Part shown: positions 28,162 through 35,889 of the stretch, piece after piece
Layout: the number at the start of each line of letters is the position of its first letter
Position numbering within the stretch: position 1 is the stretch's first letter
NCBI GenBank assembly: GCA_016841245.1
Contig: JAENZN010000025.1
Location: forward strand, 1 to 57,530
Reading direction: 5' to 3'
Source of the DNA: Syntrophomonas sp.
GTDB lineage: Bacteria > Bacillota > Syntrophomonadia > Syntrophomonadales > Syntrophomonadaceae
Length of the DNA: 57,530 nucleotides
Position numbers and translations under genes: made by a program
The notes under the pieces: generated by a model
The model's input: only the letters and a program-made list of their open reading frames with translations
The model's database searches: none
Told to the model about the DNA's origin: nothing

Positions 28162-29040
28162 ATGTCAATACCTGGATTATTGACAGCTATGGTCACTCCT
28201 TATAAGGATGATCTAAGCGTAAATTATGCCAAAGCGGCAGAACTTGCCGAATATCTGTGTGATAATGGAACTGAAGGACTGGTGGTGTGTGGTACAACAG
28301 GGGAATCTCCAGTTCTCTCCGTTGACGAGAAATTGAAACTATATGAAACCGTGAAAGAGCGGGTGGGAAGCAGAGTTCCCGTATGGGCCGGTACTGGTTC
28401 TAATGATACCGCTGCTACGGTTGAATTAAGTAAAAAAGCAGATAAACTAGGTGTAGATGGGATAATGCTGGTTACACCATATTATAACAAACCAACTCAG
28501 GAAGGACTTTATCAGCATTTTAAGGCCGTGGCCGAGAATGTGAGCCTGCCGGTTATGCTTTATAATGTACCGGGACGTACCAGCAGCAATTTGCTCCCCG
28601 AAACAATTGCCCGTCTGACGGAAATAAAAAATGTTCGAGCGGTAAAAGAAGCCAGCGGTGATATGGATCAGGTTTCTTTGCTGAAGAGTATTATACCTGA
28701 CCAGGTAGTGATTTACTCTGGAGATGATTCTATAACCCTGCCTTTGATGGCAATAGGCGTGCAGGGAGTAGTCAGCATCGCATCACATATCATAGGTAAT
28801 GAAATAAGGGCTATGGTGGATGCTTTTAAAATGGGAGATCTGGTAAAAGCTCGTGAGCTTCATTTGGAACTGTTTCCTATGTTTAAAGGTTTGTTTATAA
28901 CTACTAACCCGATACCGGTAAAAGCAGCTCTAAATATGATAGGCAAAGAAGTTGGAGGATTCAGACTGCCGTTAACCGATCCTTCAGAAAAAGAACAAAA
29001 ATTTATTAAAAACTTACTTGCTAAATATAATCTAATTTAA
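28162..29040 (+). CDS. dapA: 4-hydroxy-tetrahydrodipicolinate synthase
   Basis: Condenses pyruvate with aspartate semialdehyde. 292 residues, TIM barrel. CGTTGESPVLS phosphate-like loop, Tyr134 (LYNVPGRT) and Schiff-base Lys162 (AVKEASGD) all present. ATG with AGGTGGTGGAG upstream, 17 nt after dapG. Confidence 0.96.
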   Translation: MSIPGLLTAMVTPYKDDLSVNYAKAAELAEYLCDNGTEGLVVCGTTGESPVLSVDEKLKLYETVKERVGSRVPVWAGTGSNDTAATVELSKKADKLGVDGIMLVTPYYNKPTQEGLYQHFKAVAENVSLPVMLYNVPGRTSSNLLPETIARLTEIKNVRAVKEASGDMDQVSLLKSIIPDQVVIYSGDDSITLPLMAIGVQGVVSIASHIIGNEIRAMVDAFKMGDLVKARELHLELFPMFKGLFITTNPIPVKAALNMIGKEVGGFRLPLTDPSEKEQKFIKNLLAKYNLI

Positions 29041-29073
29041 TAATGGACTAAAAAAATATAAATACTTATTACA

Positions 29074-29106
29074 TAGGTAGGCTGTAACAAGCCTATCTAA
29101 TATTTT
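29074..29106 (+). terminator. Terminator of the dap operon
   Basis: TAGGTAGGCT, loop GTAACA, AGCCTATCTA (one wobble), then ATATTTTG, 34 bp after dapA. Confidence 0.6.
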
Positions 29107-29134
29107 GTGGAGTTATTTTCAAAATATTGCCTAG

Positions 29135-29163
29135 TTGTATAAGGTCATATTATCGGATATAAT
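29135..29163 (+). promoter_or_regulatory. Promoter of the RNase J gene
   Basis: TTGTAT (29135-29140), 17-bp spacer, TATAAT (29158-29163), 53 bp before the start codon. Confidence 0.65.
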
Positions 29164-29216
29164 AAGCGCAACGGATATAGGACGGCTTAAAAATTTAATA
29201 TAAGGGAGGTGTTTGG

Positions 29217-30881
29217 GTGCTGGAAAACGATTCCCGATTACAGATAATTCCCCTGGGCGGTTTGGGGGAAATTGGCAAAAACATGACGGCATTCAGATAT
29301 CAAGATACTATTATTGTCATTGATGCGGGGTTAATGTTTCCGGAAGAAGAACTCCTGGGAATAGATATAGTTATACCTGATATCAGTTATCTGATAGACA
29401 ACCGGGACAAAGTTAAAGCAATTCTTTTGACCCACGGCCATGAAGACCATGTAGGCGGGCTTCCGTATGTGTTGAAAGAAATCAAGGTTCCCGTATATGG
29501 CAGCAGGCTAACCCTGGGTATCGTAGAACGCAAGCTGGATGAACATAATATAAATAGTTCTATACTCCATGTCGTAAAACCTCGGGATGTTATTAAAATA
29601 GGACCATATGATATTGAGTTTTTTCGGGTCTGTCACAGCATTCCGGATGCTATGGGGATAGCGATTCATACTCCCCTGGGAGTCGTGGTTCATACTGGTG
29701 ATATTAAACTGGATCAGACTCCAGTTGATGGCCAGTTAGTTGATTTCCGGAGATTTTCGGAACTGGGGGAAAAAGGCGTTCTGGTTCTGTTGAGTGACAG
29801 CACCAATGCAGATCGGCCTGGATTCACTTTATCTGAAAAAGTGGTGGGTAATACCTTTGATGAGCTATTTGGCAGATGCGAAGGAAGAATTATTGTTACT
29901 ACCTTCGCGTCCAACGTTCACAGGATTCAACAGGTGGTTTCCACCGCTGATAAATACCAGCGTAAAGTCTGCGTTATCGGCCGCAGCATGGTTAACAATG
30001 TACAGGTAGCTATGGACCTGGGTTATATTAATATACCTGAAGGTATGCTGATTGAGATGGAAGACATCAGCGATTATCCTTCCGAAGAAATTGTTATCGT
30101 TACTACCGGGTCTCAGGGTGAGCCCATGTCTGCTTTAACCAGGATGGCTACGGCTGATCATCGCTGGGTCGGTATTGAGCCCGGTGATACGGTTATTATA
30201 TCAGCTACTCCCATACCCGGCAACGAAAAGCTGGTATCAAAGACGGTGGACCTCCTATTCAAACAAGGGGCTGAGGTAATATATGAAAGAAGCATGGGAG
30301 TTCATGTATCAGGACATGCTTCACAAGAAGAACTGAAAATTATTCTTAATCTTATCAAGCCGAAATATTTTATCCCGGTGCATGGAGAGTATCATCATCT
30401 GATAAAACATGCCAAATTAGCTGAAAGCCTGGGAATTCCCAAAGAGAATATATTTGTGGCCGAAAATGGTCAGGTTATGGAAGTGGGTTTAAAGAAGGGC
30501 AGCATCAGCGGAAAAGTCAGCTCCGGGAGAGTACTGGTAGATGGACTGGGCGTAGGAGATGTAGGGAATATTGTGCTCAGAGATCGGAGGCAGTTATCTC
30601 AGGAAGGTATTATGATAGTGGTAGTTACTATTAATAAAGATAAGGGTGGAGTTCTGGCTGGACCTGACATAGTAAGCCGGGGTTTTGTGTATGTGCGTGA
30701 ATCCGAAGAGTTAATCGTAGATGCCAAAGAAAAAGTTAAAGAAGCCCTGGACGCATGTGCTCAGAAAAATGTTACCGAGTGGGCAGTTATCAAGTCACAG
30801 GTCCGTGACCGATTAAGCCGCCATCTATATGAAAAAACCGGCCGCCGACCTATGATTCTGCCGATAATAATGGAAGTATAA
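29217..30881 (+). CDS. rnj: Ribonuclease J
   Basis: Metallo-beta-lactamase-fold 5'-3' exonuclease and endonuclease for mRNA decay and rRNA maturation. 554 residues. Metal motif LTHGHEDHVGG (His73, His75, Asp77, His78), HTGDIKLDQ, beta-CASP segments SDSTNA, HVSGHA and VHGEYHH, and a C-terminal domain. GTG start with AAGGGAGGTG. Position after dapA corresponds to rnjB (ymfA) of B. subtilis; only one paralogue is in view, so J1/J2 assignment is open. Confidence 0.94.
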   Translation: MLENDSRLQIIPLGGLGEIGKNMTAFRYQDTIIVIDAGLMFPEEELLGIDIVIPDISYLIDNRDKVKAILLTHGHEDHVGGLPYVLKEIKVPVYGSRLTLGIVERKLDEHNINSSILHVVKPRDVIKIGPYDIEFFRVCHSIPDAMGIAIHTPLGVVVHTGDIKLDQTPVDGQLVDFRRFSELGEKGVLVLLSDSTNADRPGFTLSEKVVGNTFDELFGRCEGRIIVTTFASNVHRIQQVVSTADKYQRKVCVIGRSMVNNVQVAMDLGYINIPEGMLIEMEDISDYPSEEIVIVTTGSQGEPMSALTRMATADHRWVGIEPGDTVIISATPIPGNEKLVSKTVDLLFKQGAEVIYERSMGVHVSGHASQEELKIILNLIKPKYFIPVHGEYHHLIKHAKLAESLGIPKENIFVAENGQVMEVGLKKGSISGKVSSGRVLVDGLGVGDVGNIVLRDRRQLSQEGIMIVVVTINKDKGGVLAGPDIVSRGFVYVRESEELIVDAKEKVKEALDACAQKNVTEWAVIKSQVRDRLSRHLYEKTGRRPMILPIIMEV

Positions 30882-30896
30882 ATGACAAGCAATATA

Positions 30897-30929
30897 AAAC
30901 CTCCTTTTCTAAAGAAAGGAGGTTTTTTT
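30897..30929 (+). terminator. Terminator after RNase J
   Basis: AAACCTCCTTT and AAAGGAGGTTT with loop TCTAAAG, followed by seven T residues. Confidence 0.85.
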
Positions 30930-30970
30930 GACCATTAGCAGTCTCAATCTAAAATAAGGAGGTAGCCGAT

Positions 30971-31681
30971 ATGGATGATGAGATTAGGAATACTTTCAAT
31001 GGCATTAGTGCGGACTATGATATAATGCGCAGGAAACTCATACCCTGCTTTGATGATTTTTACAATATTTCTATTTCTCTTCTGGATACCGATAAATACA
31101 ATCCTAAAGTTTTAGACATTGGTGCCGGGACGGGACTGCTGTCATCATATGTGTTGGAGAAATTTCCGACTGCCCGGCTTACACTGATAGACATTTCTGA
31201 GGGCATGCTAGAGGTAGCAAGACTGCGTTTTCAAGAACAACCCGGGGTTAGATTTATATGTGAAGATTACCAGCAATTCGTTTTTGAGGATAAATATGAC
31301 ATCATAGTATCTGCATTATCGATTCATCATTTACCTGATAACAATAAGGAACAGCTTTATAGTAAATGCTATCTGTCTTTAGAGGATCAAGGGGTTTTTG
31401 TGAATGCAGATCAGGTTGCGGGTAATACAGAGGTTTTAGATGCTCTATTTAAACGAGAGTGGAAAAAGTTTGTTGGGAGTAACAGCTTAAGCAGTGATGA
31501 GATTGAGGCCTGTTATGAGAGAATGAAGTTAGACCAGGAAGCAAAATTGGATATACAGCTCAACTGGCTTAGACAGGCTGGATTCACCGATGTTGATTGT
31601 GCTTACAAATATTATAATTTTGCAGTAATGACCGGGAGAAAAGGCACCCAGGACGATGTGGGCAGAGGTCAATATAAGTGA
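30971..31681 (+). CDS. Class I SAM-dependent methyltransferase
   Basis: 236 residues. Motif I VLDIGAGTGLLSSYV (~48-60), acidic LIDISEGML, and SALSIHHLPDN. Soluble, substrate unknown; the fold resembles ubiquinone/small-molecule methyltransferases. ATG after AAGGAGGTAG. Stands between two terminator/promoter boundaries and is not part of the conserved rnj-tepA synteny, so it is probably an insertion together with the TetR/MFS genes that follow. Confidence 0.82.
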   Translation: MDDEIRNTFNGISADYDIMRRKLIPCFDDFYNISISLLDTDKYNPKVLDIGAGTGLLSSYVLEKFPTARLTLIDISEGMLEVARLRFQEQPGVRFICEDYQQFVFEDKYDIIVSALSIHHLPDNNKEQLYSKCYLSLEDQGVFVNADQVAGNTEVLDALFKREWKKFVGSNSLSSDEIEACYERMKLDQEAKLDIQLNWLRQAGFTDVDCAYKYYNFAVMTGRKGTQDDVGRGQYK

Positions 31682-31796
31682 ACTGTTCTAAAAACAAAAG
31701 CCTCAGCCAATAGGCACTATACCATCTGGATGAGTTCTTCTATAAAGAACATAGTACCATTTTTTACTTGTAGGATTATTTAGATAGGGTATATAA

Positions 31797-31822
31797 TATA
31801 AGTAAGTGATTAATTACTTATA
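31797..31822. promoter_or_regulatory. Palindromic operator upstream of the TetR gene
   Basis: TATAAGTAA and TTACTTATA flank 8 bases (GTGATTAA). A related AGTAAGTACTTA sequence stands at about 32492-32504 before the MFS gene. Shared AAGTAAGT-type half sites suggest binding by the TetR protein. Confidence 0.5.
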
Positions 31823-31855
31823 AAGGATTGGATAATTACGTTTAAGAAGGAACGC

Positions 31856-32443
31856 TTGTCTGCAGAAGAAAGAAAAAAGCAAATAATGCGTGCTGCCACT
31901 AAATTATTTGCCGAAAAAGGTTATAGTGGTACGCGTACCCGGGAAATAGCCAGTGCCGCTGGCATTAGTGAAACTTTAATCTTTCAGCATTTTAAATCCA
32001 AGGAGGAACTATATAAGGAAATTTTGCTGGAAAACCTGGCTCATCATCCTTTGCAGCCGGAAATCGCCCCATATACTGCCATTGAGGATGATTATGCAGT
32101 ATTTTATACAACCGCTGCTCATTTGCTCAAGAGTATGAATGAGCCTTTGTTGATTAGATTATTTTTATTTGCCGCTCTGGAAAATCCTGAATTGTTGCAT
32201 CTTTTCCCGCGTTCAGATCAACATGGCATCAAGAGACTGCTGGGTGATTATATTCAACAAAGGATAACAGAGGGGATTTTCAAGAATATTGATCCCTATA
32301 TTGCTGCTCAATCTTTTATTTACTCGGTATCCATGTTTTGTATTGAAAAAATTCTTTCAGGCAACCGGCAGATTGACTCAAATTCAGATAATGCATTTAT
32401 TAATAGCGTAGTTAATCTATTTCTTAACGGATTAAAGTATTAA
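31856..32443 (+). CDS. TetR-family transcriptional regulator
   Basis: 195 residues. N-terminal helix-turn-helix of the TetR/AcrR type (FAEKGYSGTRTREIASAAGI, then FQHFKSKEELYKEIL). The C-terminal ligand domain is diverse and its inducer cannot be read. TTG start with AAGAAGGA upstream. A 26-bp palindrome sits 34 bp before the start and a similar site precedes the downstream transporter, so the protein probably represses itself and the MFS gene. Confidence 0.88.
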   Translation: MSAEERKKQIMRAATKLFAEKGYSGTRTREIASAAGISETLIFQHFKSKEELYKEILLENLAHHPLQPEIAPYTAIEDDYAVFYTTAAHLLKSMNEPLLIRLFLFAALENPELLHLFPRSDQHGIKRLLGDYIQQRITEGIFKNIDPYIAAQSFIYSVSMFCIEKILSGNRQIDSNSDNAFINSVVNLFLNGLKY

Positions 32444-32491
32444 AGGATTTAAACCTGCCCACTATGGCAGGCTTAATTTAAGTCTTAAAAC

Positions 32492-32504
32492 TTAGTAAGT
32501 ACTT
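32492..32504. promoter_or_regulatory. Second TetR-type half-site cluster before the MFS gene
   Basis: AGTAAGTACTTA is a near-palindrome sharing AGTAAGT with the 31797-31822 operator, about 40 bp before the transporter start codon. Confidence 0.4.
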
Positions 32505-32541
32505 AATAAATTATATAACTATTTTCTTAGGAGGAATAATA

Positions 32542-33726
32542 ATGCCAAAACTTACCAAAGCTGCTATCCTATCTATTTCACTGCTGACAGTGATGTCTGG
32601 TGCGGCAGTAGCACCAGCCCTTGGCGAAATATACCAGGCTTTTCCTGAAGCAGGTGTAGAAGGTATTAGAATGGTTCTAACCCTTCCCTGTCTGTTAATT
32701 ATCCTGGGCAGCTTGATTTCAGGCCGTCTGGTTGCCTTTATGGACAAACGCAGGATTTTAATAAGCGGACTGTTTTTTTACCTGCTGGGGGGGTTAGGTG
32801 CAGGCCTGGTTGCTTCTTTTGTCCAGCTGTTAATAATGCGAGCTATTATGGGAATAGGAGTAGGATTGATAATGCCTCTGTCGATCAGTTTAATTGCCGA
32901 TTATTTTACCGGCAATGAACAAGTTCAAACTATGGGATTATCTACTGCCATATCAAGCTTAGGAGGCATTATTGGTAATGTATTGGCTGGTATATTGGCA
33001 GTTATCAGCTGGCGCTGGTCATTCAGTGTCTATGCTCTGGGTTTTCCTGCCTTATTCTTAGTACTTTTTTATTTGCCCAAACCAAAAGCAGCCCTCCATT
33101 CATCTGGGGATTCAATAGCGCATGCAATGCCAAAATCTGTTTATTATATTGGCCTGTTAACTTTTGGGCTGCTGATAGTATTTTTCTCAGTACCTACCAG
33201 CTTGGCTATGTATATACAAAATCAGCAGTTGGGCAGTGCCAACACTGCAGGTTTGGGTCTGGGATTGGCTAACCTCTTTGTTTTCCTGGCCGGTACCAAA
33301 TTCCAAAGTATTTATTCCCGCTTAAAAACGTATATTGTGCCCTGCGGTTTGCTGTTACTGGGGGCTGGTTTTGCATTGCTCAGCAGCAGCAGCAGCCTCT
33401 TAATATTGTTCACCGGTCTGGTATGCTTTGGGCTAGGATTCGGTATTTTAATACCATTAGTCTTCTTGCAGACAACCCGGATTACTTCAGAAGTAATCAG
33501 ACCACGTGCTACTGCATTGGTGGGCGCTTTCTTCTATCTGGGTCAATTTGCCTCTCCGCTTTTTTTAAGTTTGGTAGGCAAAATCACTGGCGATTATAGT
33601 ATAAGATTGACATTCATAGTCCTGGCCTGTTCATTATTACTGGCTCTATTGGTGTCAATCTTAATTACCAGGAAACAGCCTTCATCTAAGAGTTCGGATT
33701 TGATAAATGAGGAGAACTGCCAATGA
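32542..33726 (+). CDS. Major facilitator superfamily transporter
   Basis: 394 residues with about 12 hydrophobic helices. The loop 2-3 signature appears as GRLVAFMDKRRIL, with an RAIMGIGVGLIMP helix near 95-110 typical of drug/proton antiporters. ATG after TTAGGAGGAATAAT. Located behind a TetR regulator with shared operator-like sites, the usual design of an inducible efflux pump. Substrate unknown. Confidence 0.88.
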   Translation: MPKLTKAAILSISLLTVMSGAAVAPALGEIYQAFPEAGVEGIRMVLTLPCLLIILGSLISGRLVAFMDKRRILISGLFFYLLGGLGAGLVASFVQLLIMRAIMGIGVGLIMPLSISLIADYFTGNEQVQTMGLSTAISSLGGIIGNVLAGILAVISWRWSFSVYALGFPALFLVLFYLPKPKAALHSSGDSIAHAMPKSVYYIGLLTFGLLIVFFSVPTSLAMYIQNQQLGSANTAGLGLGLANLFVFLAGTKFQSIYSRLKTYIVPCGLLLLGAGFALLSSSSSLLILFTGLVCFGLGFGILIPLVFLQTTRITSEVIRPRATALVGAFFYLGQFASPLFLSLVGKITGDYSIRLTFIVLACSLLLALLVSILITRKQPSSKSSDLINEENCQ

Positions 33727-33785
33727 AGTTTATCGATAAAGTTATCTATTTAAGTATGGAAAGACTACAAAAAAACATAAGTTAA
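33723..33785 (+). CDS. Possible 20-aa coupled mini-ORF
   Basis: ATG overlaps the MFS stop codon (ATGA), with GAGGAG 8 nt upstream. It encodes MKFIDKVIYLSMERLQKNIS then stops. Either a small coupled peptide or the start of a lost gene. Low confidence because of its length. Confidence 0.3.
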   Translation: MKFIDKVIYLSMERLQKNIS

Positions 33786-33851
33786 TCATTTGAAATGCTT
33801 ACCTAAAAAAACTCCCGGTATAAAACCTAGCAACTCATCAATTCCAGAAAT

Positions 33852-33878
33852 AAATACAACTGTGCCTGTATTTTTTTT
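33852..33878 (+). terminator. Terminator of the TetR/MFS unit
   Basis: AAATACA, loop ACTGTGCC, TGTATTT within a run of eight T residues. Modest stem but an excellent T tract. Confidence 0.6.
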
Positions 33879-33928
33879 CTCTGCCGGGAAAATCTAATAT
33901 AGAGATTAACAGGAAGGGAGAAAAAATT

Positions 33929-34624
33929 TTGCAGGAAACGCCCAATCATGAAAAGGAAAATCAGGAACAGACTGTTAATAATATCAAGGAATTGGGACAA
34001 ATAGAGATACCTCCATTTAAAAGCGACATTCACTGTTTGACTATTACCGGGCAGGTAGAAGGGCATATGGTGCTTCCGCCTCAGAACAAAACCACCAAAT
34101 ATGAACATGTTATTCCGCTGCTAGTGGCGGTAGAGGAAAACCCTCAGATAAAAGGACTCTTGATAGTCTTGAACACGGTAGGAGGAGACGTAGAAGCAGG
34201 GCTGGCTCTTTCAGAAATGATTGCCAGCCTGTCTAAGCCTACCGTATCCATCGTTCTGGGCGGAGGGCATTCTATAGGGTCGTCCATTGCTGTAAGTGCA
34301 GATTACTCTTTTATTGCTCCTTCGGCCACCATGACTATTCACCCTATAAGACTAACGGGCTTAGTTATCGGGGTTCCACAGACTTACGAATATTTGGATA
34401 AAATGCAGGATCGGGTGGTGCGTTTCGTAGTGGAACATTCCAAAATCAGCCCGGAAAAATTCAGGGAACTCATGTTTAGGACGGGTGATTTAGCTCGCGA
34501 TATTGGCACCGTTCTGGTGGGAGAAGATGCGGTGAAATGTGGTCTCATTGATGAAGTGGGGGGGATGAAGCAGGCCATAAGTAAAATCAAAGAGCTTCAG
34601 GAGTCAGGAGGAATGCTGCAGTGA
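33929..34624 (+). CDS. tepA: ClpP-class serine protease TepA/YmfB
   Basis: Cytoplasmic crotonase-fold (ClpP-like) serine protease, described in Bacillus as translocation-enhancing protein. 231 residues. [15 protein letters not shown] oxyanion segment, [16 protein letters not shown] with the nucleophilic Ser, and TMTIHPIR with the His. TTG start after GAAGGGAG. Its place before ylzJ and spoIIIE matches B. subtilis ymfB. Biological substrate unclear. Confidence 0.9.
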   Translation: MQETPNHEKENQEQTVNNIKELGQIEIPPFKSDIHCLTITGQVEGHMVLPPQNKTTKYEHVIPLLVAVEENPQIKGLLIVLNTVGGDVEAGLALSEMIASLSKPTVSIVLGGGHSIGSSIAVSADYSFIAPSATMTIHPIRLTGLVIGVPQTYEYLDKMQDRVVRFVVEHSKISPEKFRELMFRTGDLARDIGTVLVGEDAVKCGLIDEVGGMKQAISKIKELQESGGMLQ

Positions 34625-34836
34625 TATTATATATTGCTGACCCCATGGAATTACTACAGCGGCCGGGAGAAAAGAAGCAGGTCAAGATAAAACTGCCTTC
34701 AGGAGGCCATTTAACGGCAGAATCGGTAGATTTCAACCGCTGGAAGGTGGTGGATATTTGCAGTACCGATCCTATGGATTATTTGAATGACCGGCATTAT
34801 CCAGGGAGTATTATTGGGCTGGAAGAAACAAAATAA
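34621..34836 (+). CDS. ylzJ: YlzJ-like small protein
   Basis: 71 residues, GTG start overlapping the tepA stop by 4 nt (GTGA). Begins [12 protein letters not shown], the hallmark of the YlzJ family that sits between tepA and spoIIIE in spore-formers. A second conserved part reads [13 protein letters not shown]. No known function. Confidence 0.8.
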   Translation: MILYIADPMELLQRPGEKKQVKIKLPSGGHLTAESVDFNRWKVVDICSTDPMDYLNDRHYPGSIIGLEETK

Positions 34837-34854
34837 GTAATAAAATGTCAGCTT

Positions 34855-34878
34855 AGCACGCCTGAGGCGTGCTTTTTT
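34855..34878 (+). terminator. Terminator after ylzJ
   Basis: GCACGCC-TGA-GGCGTGC followed by six T residues: a classic intrinsic terminator. Confidence 0.85.
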
Positions 34879-34952
34879 ATTAAGCATTTCGAGGAAAATC
34901 TTAATATGATTATGCTATAATTTAACAAGTATTTTGGGGGGAGGATGAAGCA

Positions 34953-35735
34953 TTGACTATTTTTCAGGCATTTATACTAGGAATCGTTCAGGGACTTACG
35001 GAGTTTTTACCGGTAAGCAGCTCAGGACATCTGGTAATATTTCAACATATTTTTGGGATACAGCAGGCCCCTTTAACCTTCGATGTGATGGTGCACCTGG
35101 GGACCTTGGTGGCTGTATTTATTGCGTTTTGGGAAGATATAGCAGCTATAGTGAAAAAACCCTTTACCAGAATCACCTATTTAATTTTGGTAGGAATAAT
35201 TCCCGCTGGTTTAGCCGGTTATTTATTGGCCCCAATGGTTGAACAAGCATTTGAATCCCTGCTGGTGGTAGGGATAGGACTGATATTTACCGGATTGGTG
35301 TTAAAGTATTCTGAAACTCTGGCTAATCAATACCTGGGCTTAAAGCTTTGTGAAGGAACTTCTTATAAAGATGCGTTATTTATTGGATTAATACAGGCTC
35401 TGGCTATAATACCAGGTATTTCCAGGTCCGGATCCACTATAGCTGCAGGGCTGGTAGCGGGTCTGGATAGAGAGTTTGCAGCCCGTTTTTCATTCTTGCT
35501 TTCCATACCAGTTATTCTGGGAGCGGGCATTTTTCAATTAAAGGATGCTTTTAAATATGGGTATACGACAACTAGTTTAGTTACGTATCCGGTCGGTTTC
35601 ATAACTTCAGCTGCTTTTGGTTACCTGGCTATAAAAGTGGTAGTTAATCTGGTAAAAGAGGGCAGATTATCTATTTTTTCTTATTACTGCTGGGCAGTCG
35701 CGGTATTGACCATTGGAGCATACTTAATATTTTAA
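34953..35735 (+). CDS. uppP: Undecaprenyl-diphosphate phosphatase (UppP/BacA)
   Basis: Membrane phosphatase that recycles the undecaprenyl carrier for peptidoglycan synthesis; overproduction gives bacitracin resistance. 260 residues, about eight helices. Signature motifs [15 protein letters not shown] (~15-29) and [14 protein letters not shown] (~153-166). TTG start with a GGGGGGAGG site upstream. Not usually between ylzJ and spoIIIE, so a local insertion into the conserved order. Confidence 0.94.
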   Translation: MTIFQAFILGIVQGLTEFLPVSSSGHLVIFQHIFGIQQAPLTFDVMVHLGTLVAVFIAFWEDIAAIVKKPFTRITYLILVGIIPAGLAGYLLAPMVEQAFESLLVVGIGLIFTGLVLKYSETLANQYLGLKLCEGTSYKDALFIGLIQALAIIPGISRSGSTIAAGLVAGLDREFAARFSFLLSIPVILGAGIFQLKDAFKYGYTTTSLVTYPVGFITSAAFGYLAIKVVVNLVKEGRLSIFSYYCWAVAVLTIGAYLIF

Positions 35736-35889
35736 AAAATCACTTTAATTTCAGACTAATACCATAAAATATGGCAGGAATTGCTGGGTTACAGGAGAAT
35801 ACTAGGAATAAGATACTATAATTGCTTTTGATGATATTATCTGGGCAACAAGTTTCAAAATCATAATATCAGGTATTATGGAGCGTAAT

